Below are positions 1 through 7,281 of a DNA stretch of 37,666 bases, piece by piece. The position numbers were made by a program, and so were the translations under genes. Position 1 is the first letter of the stretch; every line of letters begins with the position of its first letter. The stretch is from Nodosilinea sp. WJT8-NPBG4 (GTDB lineage: Bacteria > Cyanobacteriota > Cyanobacteriia > Phormidesmidales > Phormidesmidaceae): the NCBI GenBank assembly GCA_019359285.1, contig JAHHHQ010000004.1, positions 1 through 37,666 of the forward strand, in the 5' to 3' direction. The notes under the pieces are model-generated. The model was not told the origin of the DNA and did not search any database. It saw only the letters and a program-made list of their open reading frames with translations.

Positions 1-126
1 ACCGGGTCACCGCTAGCGCGGTAGCGCGCTTTAAGCTCGTCAGCTGAAAAATGAGGTGCAAGATGGAGGGGTCTAGGCATTCCTTGACCTTACACTATTT
101 CGGAGGTATACAAATCGGATTTGGTA

Positions 127-210
127 TCACCTACGGCTTTTGCTCGGTGGATCTGAAGCGATGGCTGGCGAAGAAAGACCCAGTAACGGGGAAAAAGCAC
201 GGCATCGCTA
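127..210 (+). pseudogene. Fragment duplicating part of the M15-like gene
   Basis: This 84-bp stretch aligns without gaps, with roughly 13% mismatches, to 2558-2641 inside the M15-peptidase-like gene downstream (the part reading TYGFCSxDLKRWLAKKDP). The similarity stops exactly where the Tn7-like element begins at 212. The rest of the gene is not present at this end. It is a broken paralogue or a rearranged copy. Confidence 0.75.
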
Positions 211-221
211 CTGTAAACTTC

Positions 222-360
222 AAATAAAGTTGTACACCCAGAATCCTCGAAACCCTTGAACTCCCGTTGCTGTTTTAGGAAGGGGATTATTTAAAGTTGT
301 ACACTGGTTCGAAGGAGTAGAGCCTTCAGCTAGGTTTGCCCGTAAAATAAAGTTGTACAC
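222..360 (+). repeat. Left-end transposase-site repeats (three copies)
   Basis: Copies of A(A/T)AAAGTTGTACAC lie at about 222-237, 289-304 and 345-360, all in the same orientation. Spacing is 67 and 56 bp. They are interpreted as the left-end TnsB-type sites of the element starting at 212. Confidence 0.65.
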
Positions 361-661
361 TAGCTTTCGGAAAGCATCCAACCCATATCGGACAAAGCAT
401 CGGACTCAGACAAGGAGTCCTCTCTAAGCATAAATCAAGTTCCTTAAGCCACGCAACAGTACTGCTAGCGAAGATGGCTACACCAGTCATGGAGTTCCCT
501 TTCACCCGCACGAAGAACGTAGCGGTAGGGCAAGGAGCAAGATAACGATTCAAATCAAGCGGCCCCTCAACATAATCTTCCGCTGGCGAGGGGAAGCCAG
601 CAGAAACAGTGACGATAACCAATGCAAAGATGTCCTTCAGCGTAACTGCGGTAGATAGCAC
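326..661 (-). pseudogene. umuD: Truncated umuD-like (S24 peptidase) remnant
   Basis: The first ~65 codons match the UmuD/LexA-type S24 peptidase core, including SAGFPSPAEDYVEG, a DLN-Y-L stretch, TFFVRVKG and the NSMTG block with the catalytic serine. UmuD normally continues with a GD(I/L)LVVDRS segment and a catalytic lysine about 40 residues later. Here the similarity stops after VAIFAS, and the remaining codons run into the left end of the Tn7-like element. The protein would lack the catalytic lysine and cannot self-cleave. No umuC partner is visible. UmuD normally forms the error-prone polymerase V with UmuC; this copy is dead cargo of the element. Confidence 0.75.
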
Positions 662-1221
662 TTGGAATTGAAAGCCGCGTGTGCTGAGGGTTTGAACCTC
701 TCTTGGAACTCGTTAGAGCAGTATAGTGCGAGTGAACTACAAAGACAGAAGGATTTAGCGTTTACAAAACAAAAACCCCACAGACAGCAGGTGCCGTGGG
801 GGTTAGATATTAGGGTGCATCTACGATTCAGGACTTCTGCCCGTTACTTGCCTATGATGCCCTCGTCAGTGGGGGCGGTAGCAGGAGTAAGCTGTTTGGC
901 GTAAATGGAATTTCACACCTGCCCTGGCCAGCGCCGAGGGCTTTATTTTGCTCTGCCCTTCGGAAGTAAGGGGATGGGCAACCCGGCTTATTGCCGCGCA
1001 GGCAACTACTCAACCCACAGGCCTCAGTCAGGTTAAGGCCTGTGGCACTCGGCTTATCGATAGTCACCTCAGCTACCTCCCAGCAATGTCATTCTGCCCC
1101 TTCGAAGTCGATATTTCAGGAAACAGATTGACCAGAGGCAGTTTAACGTTCCCGCTCACCGGATGCAGAAAACCTTTGCATCTAACCAATAACTTGACTT
1201 CGTTCCGGTGCAGCGGGATTG
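662..1221. other. Gene-free stretch with two hairpins
   Basis: No convincing gene was found. On the minus strand a short open frame ends at about 839-857 with the residues AKQLTPATAPTDEGIIGK before the stop, just upstream of a terminator-like hairpin, so the end of a decayed gene is possible. A perfect 10-bp inverted repeat (CCACAGGCCT / AGGCCTGTGG, 11-nt loop) lies at 1015-1045. Confidence 0.4.
766..804 (-). terminator. Intrinsic terminator, leftward
   Basis: CCCCAC (776-781) pairs with GTGGGG (796-801). On the minus strand the stem is followed by TTTTTGTTTT. It would end transcription coming from the right inside the Tn7-like element. Confidence 0.6.
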
Positions 1222-1617
1222 TTAGCAATCGCTTGATAGATTTAGATTCACGTACATAAAAGATTGCGGTGGTCGAGCTATATTAAACAATTCCATCAAT
1301 GTTGCTGGTTTAGGATATTCGCGCACCGCACTCACTTTAATTGCATGTGCGACTTGCCTGCCTTCAAAATACTCATCAAAATATCTCTTACTGATTCCCG
1401 AAGCACTTTTTGTAATATCCCAAACCAGATCAGGATCTTCAGTAATTACCCTTTCTATCTCGAATTCACCAATTACCAGGCCGACAGGTTTAGAGGCATA
1501 CACGTAAACCTTTCTAATATCTTTTGCCTTAAAAATTGTACGCCTAAATTCAAACCGTTTTTCACCGGAGAATATAGCATTAGCAAATTTTGGTTTAATT
1601 GATAATAATACGTCCAT
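1222..1617 (-). CDS. ASCH/PUA-like domain protein
   Basis: The product has 131 residues when started at the ATG at 1617, which follows GGAAGG by 11 nt; an upstream alternative start at 1671 adds 18 residues without clear homology. The sequence opens MDVLLSIKPKFANAIFSGEK and continues with FEFRR, VYVYASKPVGLVIGEFEI, SGISKRYFDEYFEG and PPQSF. These are hallmarks of small ASCH/PUA-like beta-barrel proteins, a fold that binds RNA or modified nucleotides and is often annotated as a predicted transcriptional regulator. It is the only apparently intact gene carried by the Tn7-like element, so it is probably cargo. A 47-codon ORF overlaps its start and may be co-translated with it. The molecular function is unknown. 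Confidence 0.75.
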   Translation of the reverse strand: MDVLLSIKPKFANAIFSGEKRFEFRRTIFKAKDIRKVYVYASKPVGLVIGEFEIERVITEDPDLVWDITKSASGISKRYFDEYFEGRQVAHAIKVSAVREYPKPATLMELFNIARPPQSFMYVNLNLSSDC

Positions 1618-1738
1618 CTGCTTCTGAGCCTTCCAAAATCCTGTCAAACTGCTCCTCGCTAATTTGTTCAAATCCGCGAGGAGCAGCTTCAGTTGATTGA
1701 ATCACACCCGCATCAATGGATGCGCAGCCAAGGCTCAT
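1595..1738 (-). CDS. Small ORF overlapping the ASCH gene start (47 aa)
   Basis: The ATG at 1738 follows a strong GAGGAG ribosome site by about 5 nt. The frame encodes 47 residues beginning MSLGCASIDAGV and ending EADGRIIIN, then TAA at 1595-1597. It overlaps the ASCH gene start at 1617 by 23 nt in another reading frame, an arrangement that couples translation. The acidic second half (FEQISEEQFDRILEG) could form a helix. I do not recognise the family. It could be a partner or antitoxin-like protein of the ASCH protein or a translational leader; the overlap and ribosome site are the only evidence. Confidence 0.45.
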   Translation of the reverse strand: MSLGCASIDAGVIQSTEAAPRGFEQISEEQFDRILEGSEADGRIIIN

Positions 1739-1991
1739 AGTCAACTCCTCTGCCTTCCCCTCTGCCTTCCTTCAGACGGGCTTCAATGCGAGCTGGACTA
1801 CTACTTCGGTTGCGTTTAGCCACTAGAAAAATTCGCCTGGGAGACTATTCAGATACAGCTACGGACACTGCGCTTAGAACACTAGTTACGATCACTGACA
1901 AAACCTAGGGCGGCGCACTGGATTATGGCCATCGTTCCGGAGGAGCATGAAGAATGTCCTAACCGGCTTGGTGACGACTACACAAATAAAA
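1739..1991. other. Gene-free right part of the Tn7-like element
   Basis: No supported gene. A short plus-strand frame from about 1925 runs through the hairpin and the right-end repeats and is probably fortuitous. Confidence 0.4.
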
Positions 1992-2023
1992 CCCCATATC
2001 GGTACAGAAGTACCGATATGGGG
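1992..2023. terminator. Perfect 14-bp hairpin at the element's right end
   Basis: CCCCATATCGGTAC, loop AGAA, GTACCGATATGGGG. On the minus strand the stem is followed by TTTTATTT, so it acts as a leftward terminator shielding the element from outside transcription. It sits immediately inside the right-end repeats. Confidence 0.7.
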
Positions 2024-2024
2024 A

Positions 2025-2080
2025 GTGTAGCACTTTATTTTCCAGTTCCCAACTTTATTTTTTAGTTCCCAACTTTATTT
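2025..2080 (-). repeat. Right-end transposase-site repeats (three copies)
   Basis: On the minus strand AAATAAAGTTGGGAACT occurs at 2080-2064 and 2060-2044, and the variant AAAATAAAGTGCTACAC at 2041-2025. Their spacing is exactly 20 bp. They point in the opposite direction to the left-end copies, as expected for TnsB-type sites. Confidence 0.65.
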
Positions 2081-2095
2081 GCGTTTTACACTAAC

Positions 2096-2246
2096 TGTCA
2101 ACTGAAAATACGGTTAAACAATTCCGAAGCGTGAAACCCTTGTCGTACCGTCGTACGTCAGAGTAAGGGAAATAATAAGGTAGAACAATTTTCACTGTAA
2201 TCGAGAAAATCCAATCAACTTTTTTGAAAAAACGGTTAAACAATTC
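2096..2246 (+). mobile_element. Left end of a second Tn7-like element
   Basis: It starts TGTCAACTGAAAATACGGTT, only 5 bp after the first element's right terminus. ACGGTTAAACAATTC occurs at 2110-2124 and 2232-2246, with a variant (AGGTAGAACAATTTT) at about 2179-2193. Spacing is about 68 and 54 bp, almost the same as in the left end of the first element. The right end of this element was not found in the window. Confidence 0.5.
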
Positions 2247-2364
2247 TTGAAAGTCCCATATATCAAGGATCTCAAGGCTTAACTCTTTCTCAGGCCATGG
2301 GTGGTTGAAGCATTGTTACTCTAGCCTTGGAGCTAAAGAACCAGGTCGGGGAGGCAACTGTTTA

Positions 2365-2958
2365 ATGACCACGCAGCTTCTAGGGCGGTATCTAACGTTA
2401 GAGGAGTTTTATACCTGTACTCGGACTTATCACAAATACGCTGACCACATCGACCCATACCCCAGTAACCCTGGCGAAACGATTCCCGCATTGGAAGCGC
2501 TATGCCTACATATTATTGATCTGGTTATTGATGAGTTTGGGCGCGATCGCTTCCAACTCACCTACGGCTTTTGCTCATCGGATTTGAAGCGGTGGCTGGC
2601 GAAAAAAGACCCAGTGACGAGGAAAAAGCACGGTATCGCCACCCCCAGCCTGGATCAGCACATGGCCCATGAGGTGAATCGGAATGGGCGGTATTACTGC
2701 GATCGCCTCGGTGCCGCCTGCGATTTCAGAGTTCTCGACCTGCCCAGCAACGACCTAGTTGATTGGATTGTGGCCCAAGAGCTGCCATTTGACTCACTCT
2801 ATTTCTATGGAGCACATCGCCCCATCCACATCAGCTATGGTCCTCAGCATAAGAGGGGTATCTGGGCCTTTACCGAACAGGGGACACCGACGCGCCAGCA
2901 CCCTTGGGCCTCAGCGGCTAATCCCACCAGTAGCAGATTGGGTCCATCGACTTGGTGA
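2365..2958 (+). CDS. M15-peptidase-like protein, possibly altered C-terminus
   Basis: The start is the ATG at 2365, 11 nt after GGGAGG; the frame is open to a TTG at 2305. The protein is 197 residues without signal peptide. It contains SLDQHMAHE, then after an insertion LGAACDF, and later RPIHISYGP. Together these resemble the S-x-H...G-x-A-x-D and distal histidine zinc ligands of M15/VanY-type D-Ala-D-Ala peptidases, so a metal-binding hydrolase fold is likely but the activity is unproven. The last ~20 residues (from QHPWASAANP) look unlike the rest and may follow a frameshift. It lies just inside the second Tn7-like end and may be its cargo; an 84-bp piece is duplicated at 127-210. Confidence 0.6.
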   Translation: MTTQLLGRYLTLEEFYTCTRTYHKYADHIDPYPSNPGETIPALEALCLHIIDLVIDEFGRDRFQLTYGFCSSDLKRWLAKKDPVTRKKHGIATPSLDQHMAHEVNRNGRYYCDRLGAACDFRVLDLPSNDLVDWIVAQELPFDSLYFYGAHRPIHISYGPQHKRGIWAFTEQGTPTRQHPWASAANPTSSRLGPSTW

Positions 2959-3126
2959 TGTAGGTGCAGGGGGTTGAGTTCAAGCAGATGGTGGAATAAG
3001 GGCTAGTTTTAGATTGACACAGGGCAGATTGACCAGGGAAATGCGTTTCTTTGGTACAACGGTCAGCCGGTAGCGATGTGGCGTCGCATTGGACAAACAG
3101 AAAATGGGTTTTGGGTGTCAATGATC
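2959..3126. other. Short non-coding stretch next to IS remnant
   Basis: No gene, and no clear terminal inverted repeat was recognised. Confidence 0.3.
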
Positions 3127-3595
3127 TCAGTACGGGGACAAAAGTTGTGGCGCCTGAGTGAATTCAGAGCGTCGAAGGGAGAGGTCACAGAAGGTGCGCC
3201 GCAGAAAGTCACAGCCATAGCGGAACAGACTTTTGGCGCGGCGTTCATGGGCCTTAAGCGGAATCGGGTGCTGCTGGTGTTGCCAGAGCCCGGTGAGCAT
3301 AGCCCAACAGAACGCTAGGGCTAGCAGCGCTATCAACTTGCTGAGACGCTCAGCGTGACGGAAGCGGGTCGATTCGAGGTTGAAGCCTCGGGTTTTGAGC
3401 GCGGCGAACAAGGTCTCAATGCCCCATCTCAAGCGGTAATCCGCCAGTGCTGTCTGAGGGCAGTGGTCGGTGGCCAAAATCAGGAGTTCGCCATCCTCCA
3501 GTCGGGTAGCGACGACATAGACTTAACGGCCCCACACCTACCGCTTACCTGACAGAACTCGCTGCTCGCCTACCGCTAGGTTGGCAAAGACCCAT
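3127..3595 (-). pseudogene. IS4-family transposase remnant (C-terminal part)
   Basis: The intact C-terminal part carries the IS4 signature YRLRWGIETLFAALKTRGFN (Y-x2-R-x3-E-x6-K), followed by ERLSKLIALLALAFCWAM. Upstream in the same frame VFANLAVGEQRVLSGKR and RLEDGELLILATDH can be read but are interrupted by two stop codons near 3525-3550. The N-terminal half, with the first catalytic aspartates, is missing, so it is inactive. It joins directly to an IS630-type remnant. Confidence 0.85.
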
Positions 3596-4111
3596 TCACC
3601 TTGTGATAAACCTCCAAACCGGCTTCCATCCACTAGACAAACTCGGCATTTTGGTCGGCGGAATTACCCAGCAGGTTTGCCGCTAGGGTTGCAGTTTGTT
3701 TTTTTCAGCGCTTGCCGCACGCTTTCATGACTCAACTGGTCGATATAGTCCAAGACCACCATCCGGTTCGCCAACAGCCGCAACGTCCACCGCCCTGGAC
3801 CGGTTGGCGGTTCGCTACAACGCAATCGAATGAGCCTCAACGTCCCCATCCAACTTCGGTTTTCGTCCCCGACCTGAACGAGGCTTGAGAGCCGCGGCTA
3901 ACCCCTCTTCAACAAACCTTTGCCGCACCCGCTCAATTGTTCTGATGCTGAAGTCAAGGGCATCCTTAATGTCCTGGTCGCGCCAGCTCCTAGGGGGTTG
4001 TTGGCTATCGGCTTTCAGGAGAATACGCGCATGATTTATCGTCGAGGCTGACCGTTTCCCAGTGGTGACGATCTGTTTGAGAGATTGCCGTTCTGCTTCA
4101 CTTAAGCTCAC
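3590..4111 (-). pseudogene. IS630-family transposase remnant
   Basis: The first 98 codons from 4111 encode the helix-turn-helix DNA-binding part of an IS630 transposase (LSEAERQSLKQIV, HARILLKAD, IRTIERVRQRFVEEGL, RSGRGRKPKLDGD). A frameshift near 3840 moves the match to another frame (LRCSEPPTGPGRWTLRLLA, SHESVRQALKK). After a further frame change and an in-frame stop, NAEFV-x-WMEAGLEVYHK can still be recognised down to about 3595. The DDE catalytic core beyond that is gone, replaced by the IS4 remnant. Confidence 0.85.
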
Positions 4112-4214
4112 AACATACTTTTTGACTATGCCAGTAACCTTGAGGAAACTGACTTAATCTTATGCCCTCTACCCGTCATTATTTTATTGACTAAACACTA
4201 GTTGCTCAGCTTGC

Positions 4215-4922
4215 TCAAGGCTGTTCATCGGAGCAAAACATCTCGACCACCTCAGCCTGCCGTTGCTGCATTGCTGGAGAAGGCTCAGCCACAGTAAACA
4301 ACTCTTGCAACGCATCGGAGGCTAAATTTTTCCCAGCGAAAAAATCAGCTCGGGCCAGGGCACTGGTTTCAGCATCGGCATTTTCGGCAGCTAGAGAATC
4401 CTCTAGGTCTTCCAGCTCGGCGGCGATTTGGGCATGAGTGTCGTTATCCATCACCTCAAACGACCTAACAATGTTAGAGGCCAACAATGGGCTAGAAAAG
4501 ACCACCTCATAGAGGCCAGGTGCCAACGGATCCTCTGAATATACGACGCGATATACTCCGTCCAGTGAAGTTTCTGTAGCTGTTTTGTCCCAAAACGAAG
4601 CTTGGGCAGGCCGCTGCAAACCAATGGTTTGCAACCCTGTCCAAACAAAGGCTGGGTTGCGATCCCAGACGAGTTGATGATTGGCGATGGTGATTTCGCA
4701 CTGGCCAGGTACCCTGGGGCCACCATTGCCACCGGCGCGGCGGTCTTCGGCTTCGCGGCGAAAAAAGTCCCACATTGGCTCCAAACCCAGCAGGCTTGGG
4801 TCTGGAGTTTGGGCTGACCCAGACTTGGCGAGGCTAGCGCTGCCGATCGCAGCTAACCCGACTACCGCCAACCCCAGGCGAAACGCCAATCCGATCCGAA
4901 AGAGTTTATGCAGACTTACCAT
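4215..4922 (-). CDS. Exported DUF928-like protein, last gene of the sigma operon
   Basis: The 235-residue product starts at the ATG at 4922, preceded by GAGGAA, and overlaps the CHAT-CHASE2 gene by 17 nt, so it is translationally coupled. An N-terminal hydrophobic segment (LAFRLGLAVVGLAAIGSASLA) ending near residue 37 looks like a signal peptide. The middle (about 70-150) is beta-rich with PAFVWTG, YRVVYSE and LYEVVFSS, resembling the DUF928 domain commonly paired with CHASE2-CHAT proteins in cyanobacteria, although the match is not strong. The C-terminal third is acidic and helical. It probably acts outside the cytoplasmic membrane, perhaps with the extracytoplasmic CHASE2 domain. The function is unknown. 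Confidence 0.65.
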   Translation of the reverse strand: MVSLHKLFRIGLAFRLGLAVVGLAAIGSASLAKSGSAQTPDPSLLGLEPMWDFFRREAEDRRAGGNGGPRVPGQCEITIANHQLVWDRNPAFVWTGLQTIGLQRPAQASFWDKTATETSLDGVYRVVYSEDPLAPGLYEVVFSSPLLASNIVRSFEVMDNDTHAQIAAELEDLEDSLAAENADAETSALARADFFAGKNLASDALQELFTVAEPSPAMQQRQAEVVEMFCSDEQP

Positions 4923-7281
4923 GGTGTTTCCTCAAGAAGGGTAAAAAATACAAACCTGTCGTGACAGATGGCAAAAGCCAGGGCAACAGGATTAAACCGC
5001 TGACGTAGAGTTGTAGGCACAGCAGTCCATAGCCTGCCGTAGCCCCGGCAAAAATGCCCAGCGATCGCACCGGATAGCGCCCCATGCGATGCCCTAACCC
5101 CAGGGCGATCGCCTTGCCTCCCACTGCCGCTGCCAGCACCATCCACACGTCAGGCACCGGCATCACCAGGTGCCCGGTCAAAAAGTGGTGGGCCATATAG
5201 GCATGAGCCTCACCGCCACTGAGAATGCCTACGCTATCACCCCGCCAGTAGGCTACCGCCGCCGGTAAGGCCCAGCTATCCTCTTCTACCTCGTCATAGC
5301 CACCAGCCATAATGATCACCACCTGCTCTTGCAGGTTTGGTAACTTTAGTTCTTGTAGCGCCTGGTCGGGGTCTTGCAACAATTGCCAGGCGGGAATGGT
5401 TTGATACACCTGGGCCGGGGGAATGGAAAAATCGAGGATGGGGTGCAGCCAGCGCTGGTAAAACCAGCGGGAGAGGTTGGTCACCATGTTAAGGTTAGCC
5501 CGACGGGAGATCGGAGGCTCGCCCTTGTAGGCGGCTTCCCAATGACTTTCGACCAAAGATTGAAGCGACTTTTGGTTTTGCAAATCGGGATAGGGCAGAT
5601 TTGGGGTTGAGTCTTGGCTGAGGTGGTGGGCGATCGCCAGCTGGTAGCTAAAGGGCAAAGGCCGCTCCGACCATCCCCGCAGCTGCACATGCCACCAGGG
5701 CACGCGAATATCGCCCTCCAGGCTCCAGGTATTGGCGGCCACCCCGGGATGAACCGTCAGCCATTCCCCCGGATCGTTGCGTTTGGTCGCAAGGACAAAC
5801 CACTGCTGGTCTTGCTCAACCCCCTGCTCTAGGGCCTGCCTGAGCAAAGCATCGTTTTCGGTGGGGCGATCGAGCAGATAGTCGATGCCAACCACCTCAG
5901 CGTCTAAGTCGCCCAGCTGGGTGACCAGATCGGCCAGCAGTGTGCGATCAATGGGCGAGGGGCTGAGAATGCGGCGCTCTTGCAGGGTGCGATCGTCGAT
6001 TCTCACCAGTAAAATCGGGCTTGGAGTAGGAGTGGGGGCGATTTGGGCCGTGACATCGCGGTACACAGCTTGGGCCAGCACCCGCTGGCTAAGCAGCCAG
6101 TCTTGCAGTGGGGGAAGTAGGCTCACTACCACCATCGCCCCCACTACTGCCATTTCCCAGAGGGTAGGTTGCCAGCGTCGCAGGGTTTTGCGCCATCCTG
6201 CAGGTTGAAGCTGGTACGGCACCGACTCAGGGTGGCGAAACAGCGAGGGCACCAGGTAGGCCGAGGGGTAGGTGAGGTTTTGCTCTAGCTTGAAGAACTG
6301 GCAGGTGCCTTGAAGGGCTTCCTGCACCGTCTGGTAGCGGGCCAGCCGCTGCACCAGCTGCACCAAAAAGACCTGGGCCACCTCGTTGTGGATAGGTTCG
6401 CGCATCACCGCCACCTGGCTCAGTCCCAAACTGACCAACCCCTGGGCAATGTCGAGGCCACTGCACGAGTTAAACAGGGCAAATTGCAACCCCCGCTGCT
6501 GGGCTTTGTGCAGGTAGGGGCTGAGTTCTTTGATCGCAATGGCGGTGAAGGGAGCAATGGAAATTTGCCCATCTAGCAGCACTGCCTCGTTACTGTGCCC
6601 AGCAAAAAACAGCACATCCCAGCCCTGGGGGTCGGCGATCGCTAAACAAATGCGCTGCTTTAGGGCGGCGGCATTTTCCCCCGGCTGCCAGCCGACGTAG
6701 TGAACGTCTAGGAAGGACTTTTGGCCATTGAGAGCACGCTGCTCGTCGGCAAAATCGAGGCCCGTGTCATCGCCCAAAATTGCCAGCACCCTGGCTTTGC
6801 CCCTCCGAAACTCTTTGCGGTTGAGGGTCTCGGACTGGATCGTGGCGGGCGATCGCACTATCTGTACCTGAGGGCCAAACTCCCAAGTTTCCCAGGGCAA
6901 TCGGGACAGCTCCAGGGGAGTGCAGGTCAAAAACAGCACCCGGTTTTCCGCAGACATCTGGGCCATACGCCGCAGCTCTTCCCGCAGGTCATAGAGGTCG
7001 CTGTGCTTCAGCCAGGTGTGAAACTCTGACAGCAGCCGTGCCTCCGCTTGCACCAGCTGACTGTGCCAATCTACCGCTAGAGCCGCCACATGCCCCACGG
7101 CCCCAACGCGACCCCGCAGCGACTGATTGTAGTAGCCCAGGTAGGCTCGTCGCCAGGTCTCATACAGCTCCAACAGCTGAGCCGGAAACGTTAAGCTGGC
7201 GGTCAGCCGTTGCCCCTTGCCCCAGGCCAGCTCAAACAGGCAGCTCTGGTCAATTTTGTGAATTGTGAGTCGGTAGGTCAT
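4906..7281 (-). CDS. CHAT-CHASE2 membrane protein
   Basis: The product has 791 residues. Residues about 80-330 form a CHAT (caspase-HetF-associated) protease domain with the dyad His229 (FFAGHSNE) and Cys273 (FNSCSGL). A transmembrane segment follows near 375-395. A CHASE2 sensor domain spans about 400-690 (ILLVRIDDRTLQERR, DAEVVGIDYLLDRP), and at least two more hydrophobic helices close the protein (IALGLGHRMG... to LPWLLPSVTTGLYFLPF). CHASE2 domains sense extracytoplasmic signals, so this is plausibly a membrane sensor with a cytoplasmic cysteine-protease output. It overlaps DUF1822 by 4 nt (ATGA) and the next gene by 17 nt. It is part of the operon led by the sigma-like gene. Signal and target are unknown. 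Confidence 0.88.
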   Translation of the reverse strand: MTYRLTIHKIDQSCLFELAWGKGQRLTASLTFPAQLLELYETWRRAYLGYYNQSLRGRVGAVGHVAALAVDWHSQLVQAEARLLSEFHTWLKHSDLYDLREELRRMAQMSAENRVLFLTCTPLELSRLPWETWEFGPQVQIVRSPATIQSETLNRKEFRRGKARVLAILGDDTGLDFADEQRALNGQKSFLDVHYVGWQPGENAAALKQRICLAIADPQGWDVLFFAGHSNEAVLLDGQISIAPFTAIAIKELSPYLHKAQQRGLQFALFNSCSGLDIAQGLVSLGLSQVAVMREPIHNEVAQVFLVQLVQRLARYQTVQEALQGTCQFFKLEQNLTYPSAYLVPSLFRHPESVPYQLQPAGWRKTLRRWQPTLWEMAVVGAMVVVSLLPPLQDWLLSQRVLAQAVYRDVTAQIAPTPTPSPILLVRIDDRTLQERRILSPSPIDRTLLADLVTQLGDLDAEVVGIDYLLDRPTENDALLRQALEQGVEQDQQWFVLATKRNDPGEWLTVHPGVAANTWSLEGDIRVPWWHVQLRGWSERPLPFSYQLAIAHHLSQDSTPNLPYPDLQNQKSLQSLVESHWEAAYKGEPPISRRANLNMVTNLSRWFYQRWLHPILDFSIPPAQVYQTIPAWQLLQDPDQALQELKLPNLQEQVVIIMAGGYDEVEEDSWALPAAVAYWRGDSVGILSGGEAHAYMAHHFLTGHLVMPVPDVWMVLAAAVGGKAIALGLGHRMGRYPVRSLGIFAGATAGYGLLCLQLYVSGLILLPWLLPSVTTGLYFLPFLRKHHGKSA

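Larger units (their letters stand above)
212..2090. mobile_element. Non-autonomous Tn7-like element, about 1.9 kb
   Basis: The left end starts TGTAAACTTCAAATAAAGTT at 212 and the right end, read on the minus strand from 2090, starts TGTAAAACGCAAATAAAGTT, so the termini are inverted repeats of the TGT...ACA type. Each end carries three copies of an AAATAAAGTTG-type site. They are widely spaced on the left (67 and 56 bp) and exactly 20 bp apart on the right. This asymmetry, and the core AGTTGGGAACT in the right-end sites, resemble the TnsB-binding sites of Tn7. No transposase gene lies inside; the cargo is a broken umuD, an ASCH-type gene and a small ORF. The flanking pentamers (GCTAC at 207-211, CTAAC at 2091-2095) are not identical, so a target-site duplication is not proven. 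Confidence 0.65.

Noticed and set aside
905..1060. Riboswitch or tRNA-like structure
   Set aside because: Some GC-rich stems and one inverted repeat are present, but no cobalamin, TPP or tRNA core could be assembled.
359..2026. Reading TGTACA at 359 and TGTAGC at 2026 as outward-facing termini of two elements
   Set aside because: The orientation of the AGTTGGGAACT sites relative to Tn7 and the inverted TGT termini at 212 and 2090 fit one element better.
1925..2062. Short frame across the hairpin and right-end repeats
   Set aside because: It is composed of the terminator stem and transposase-site repeats, so coding is unlikely.
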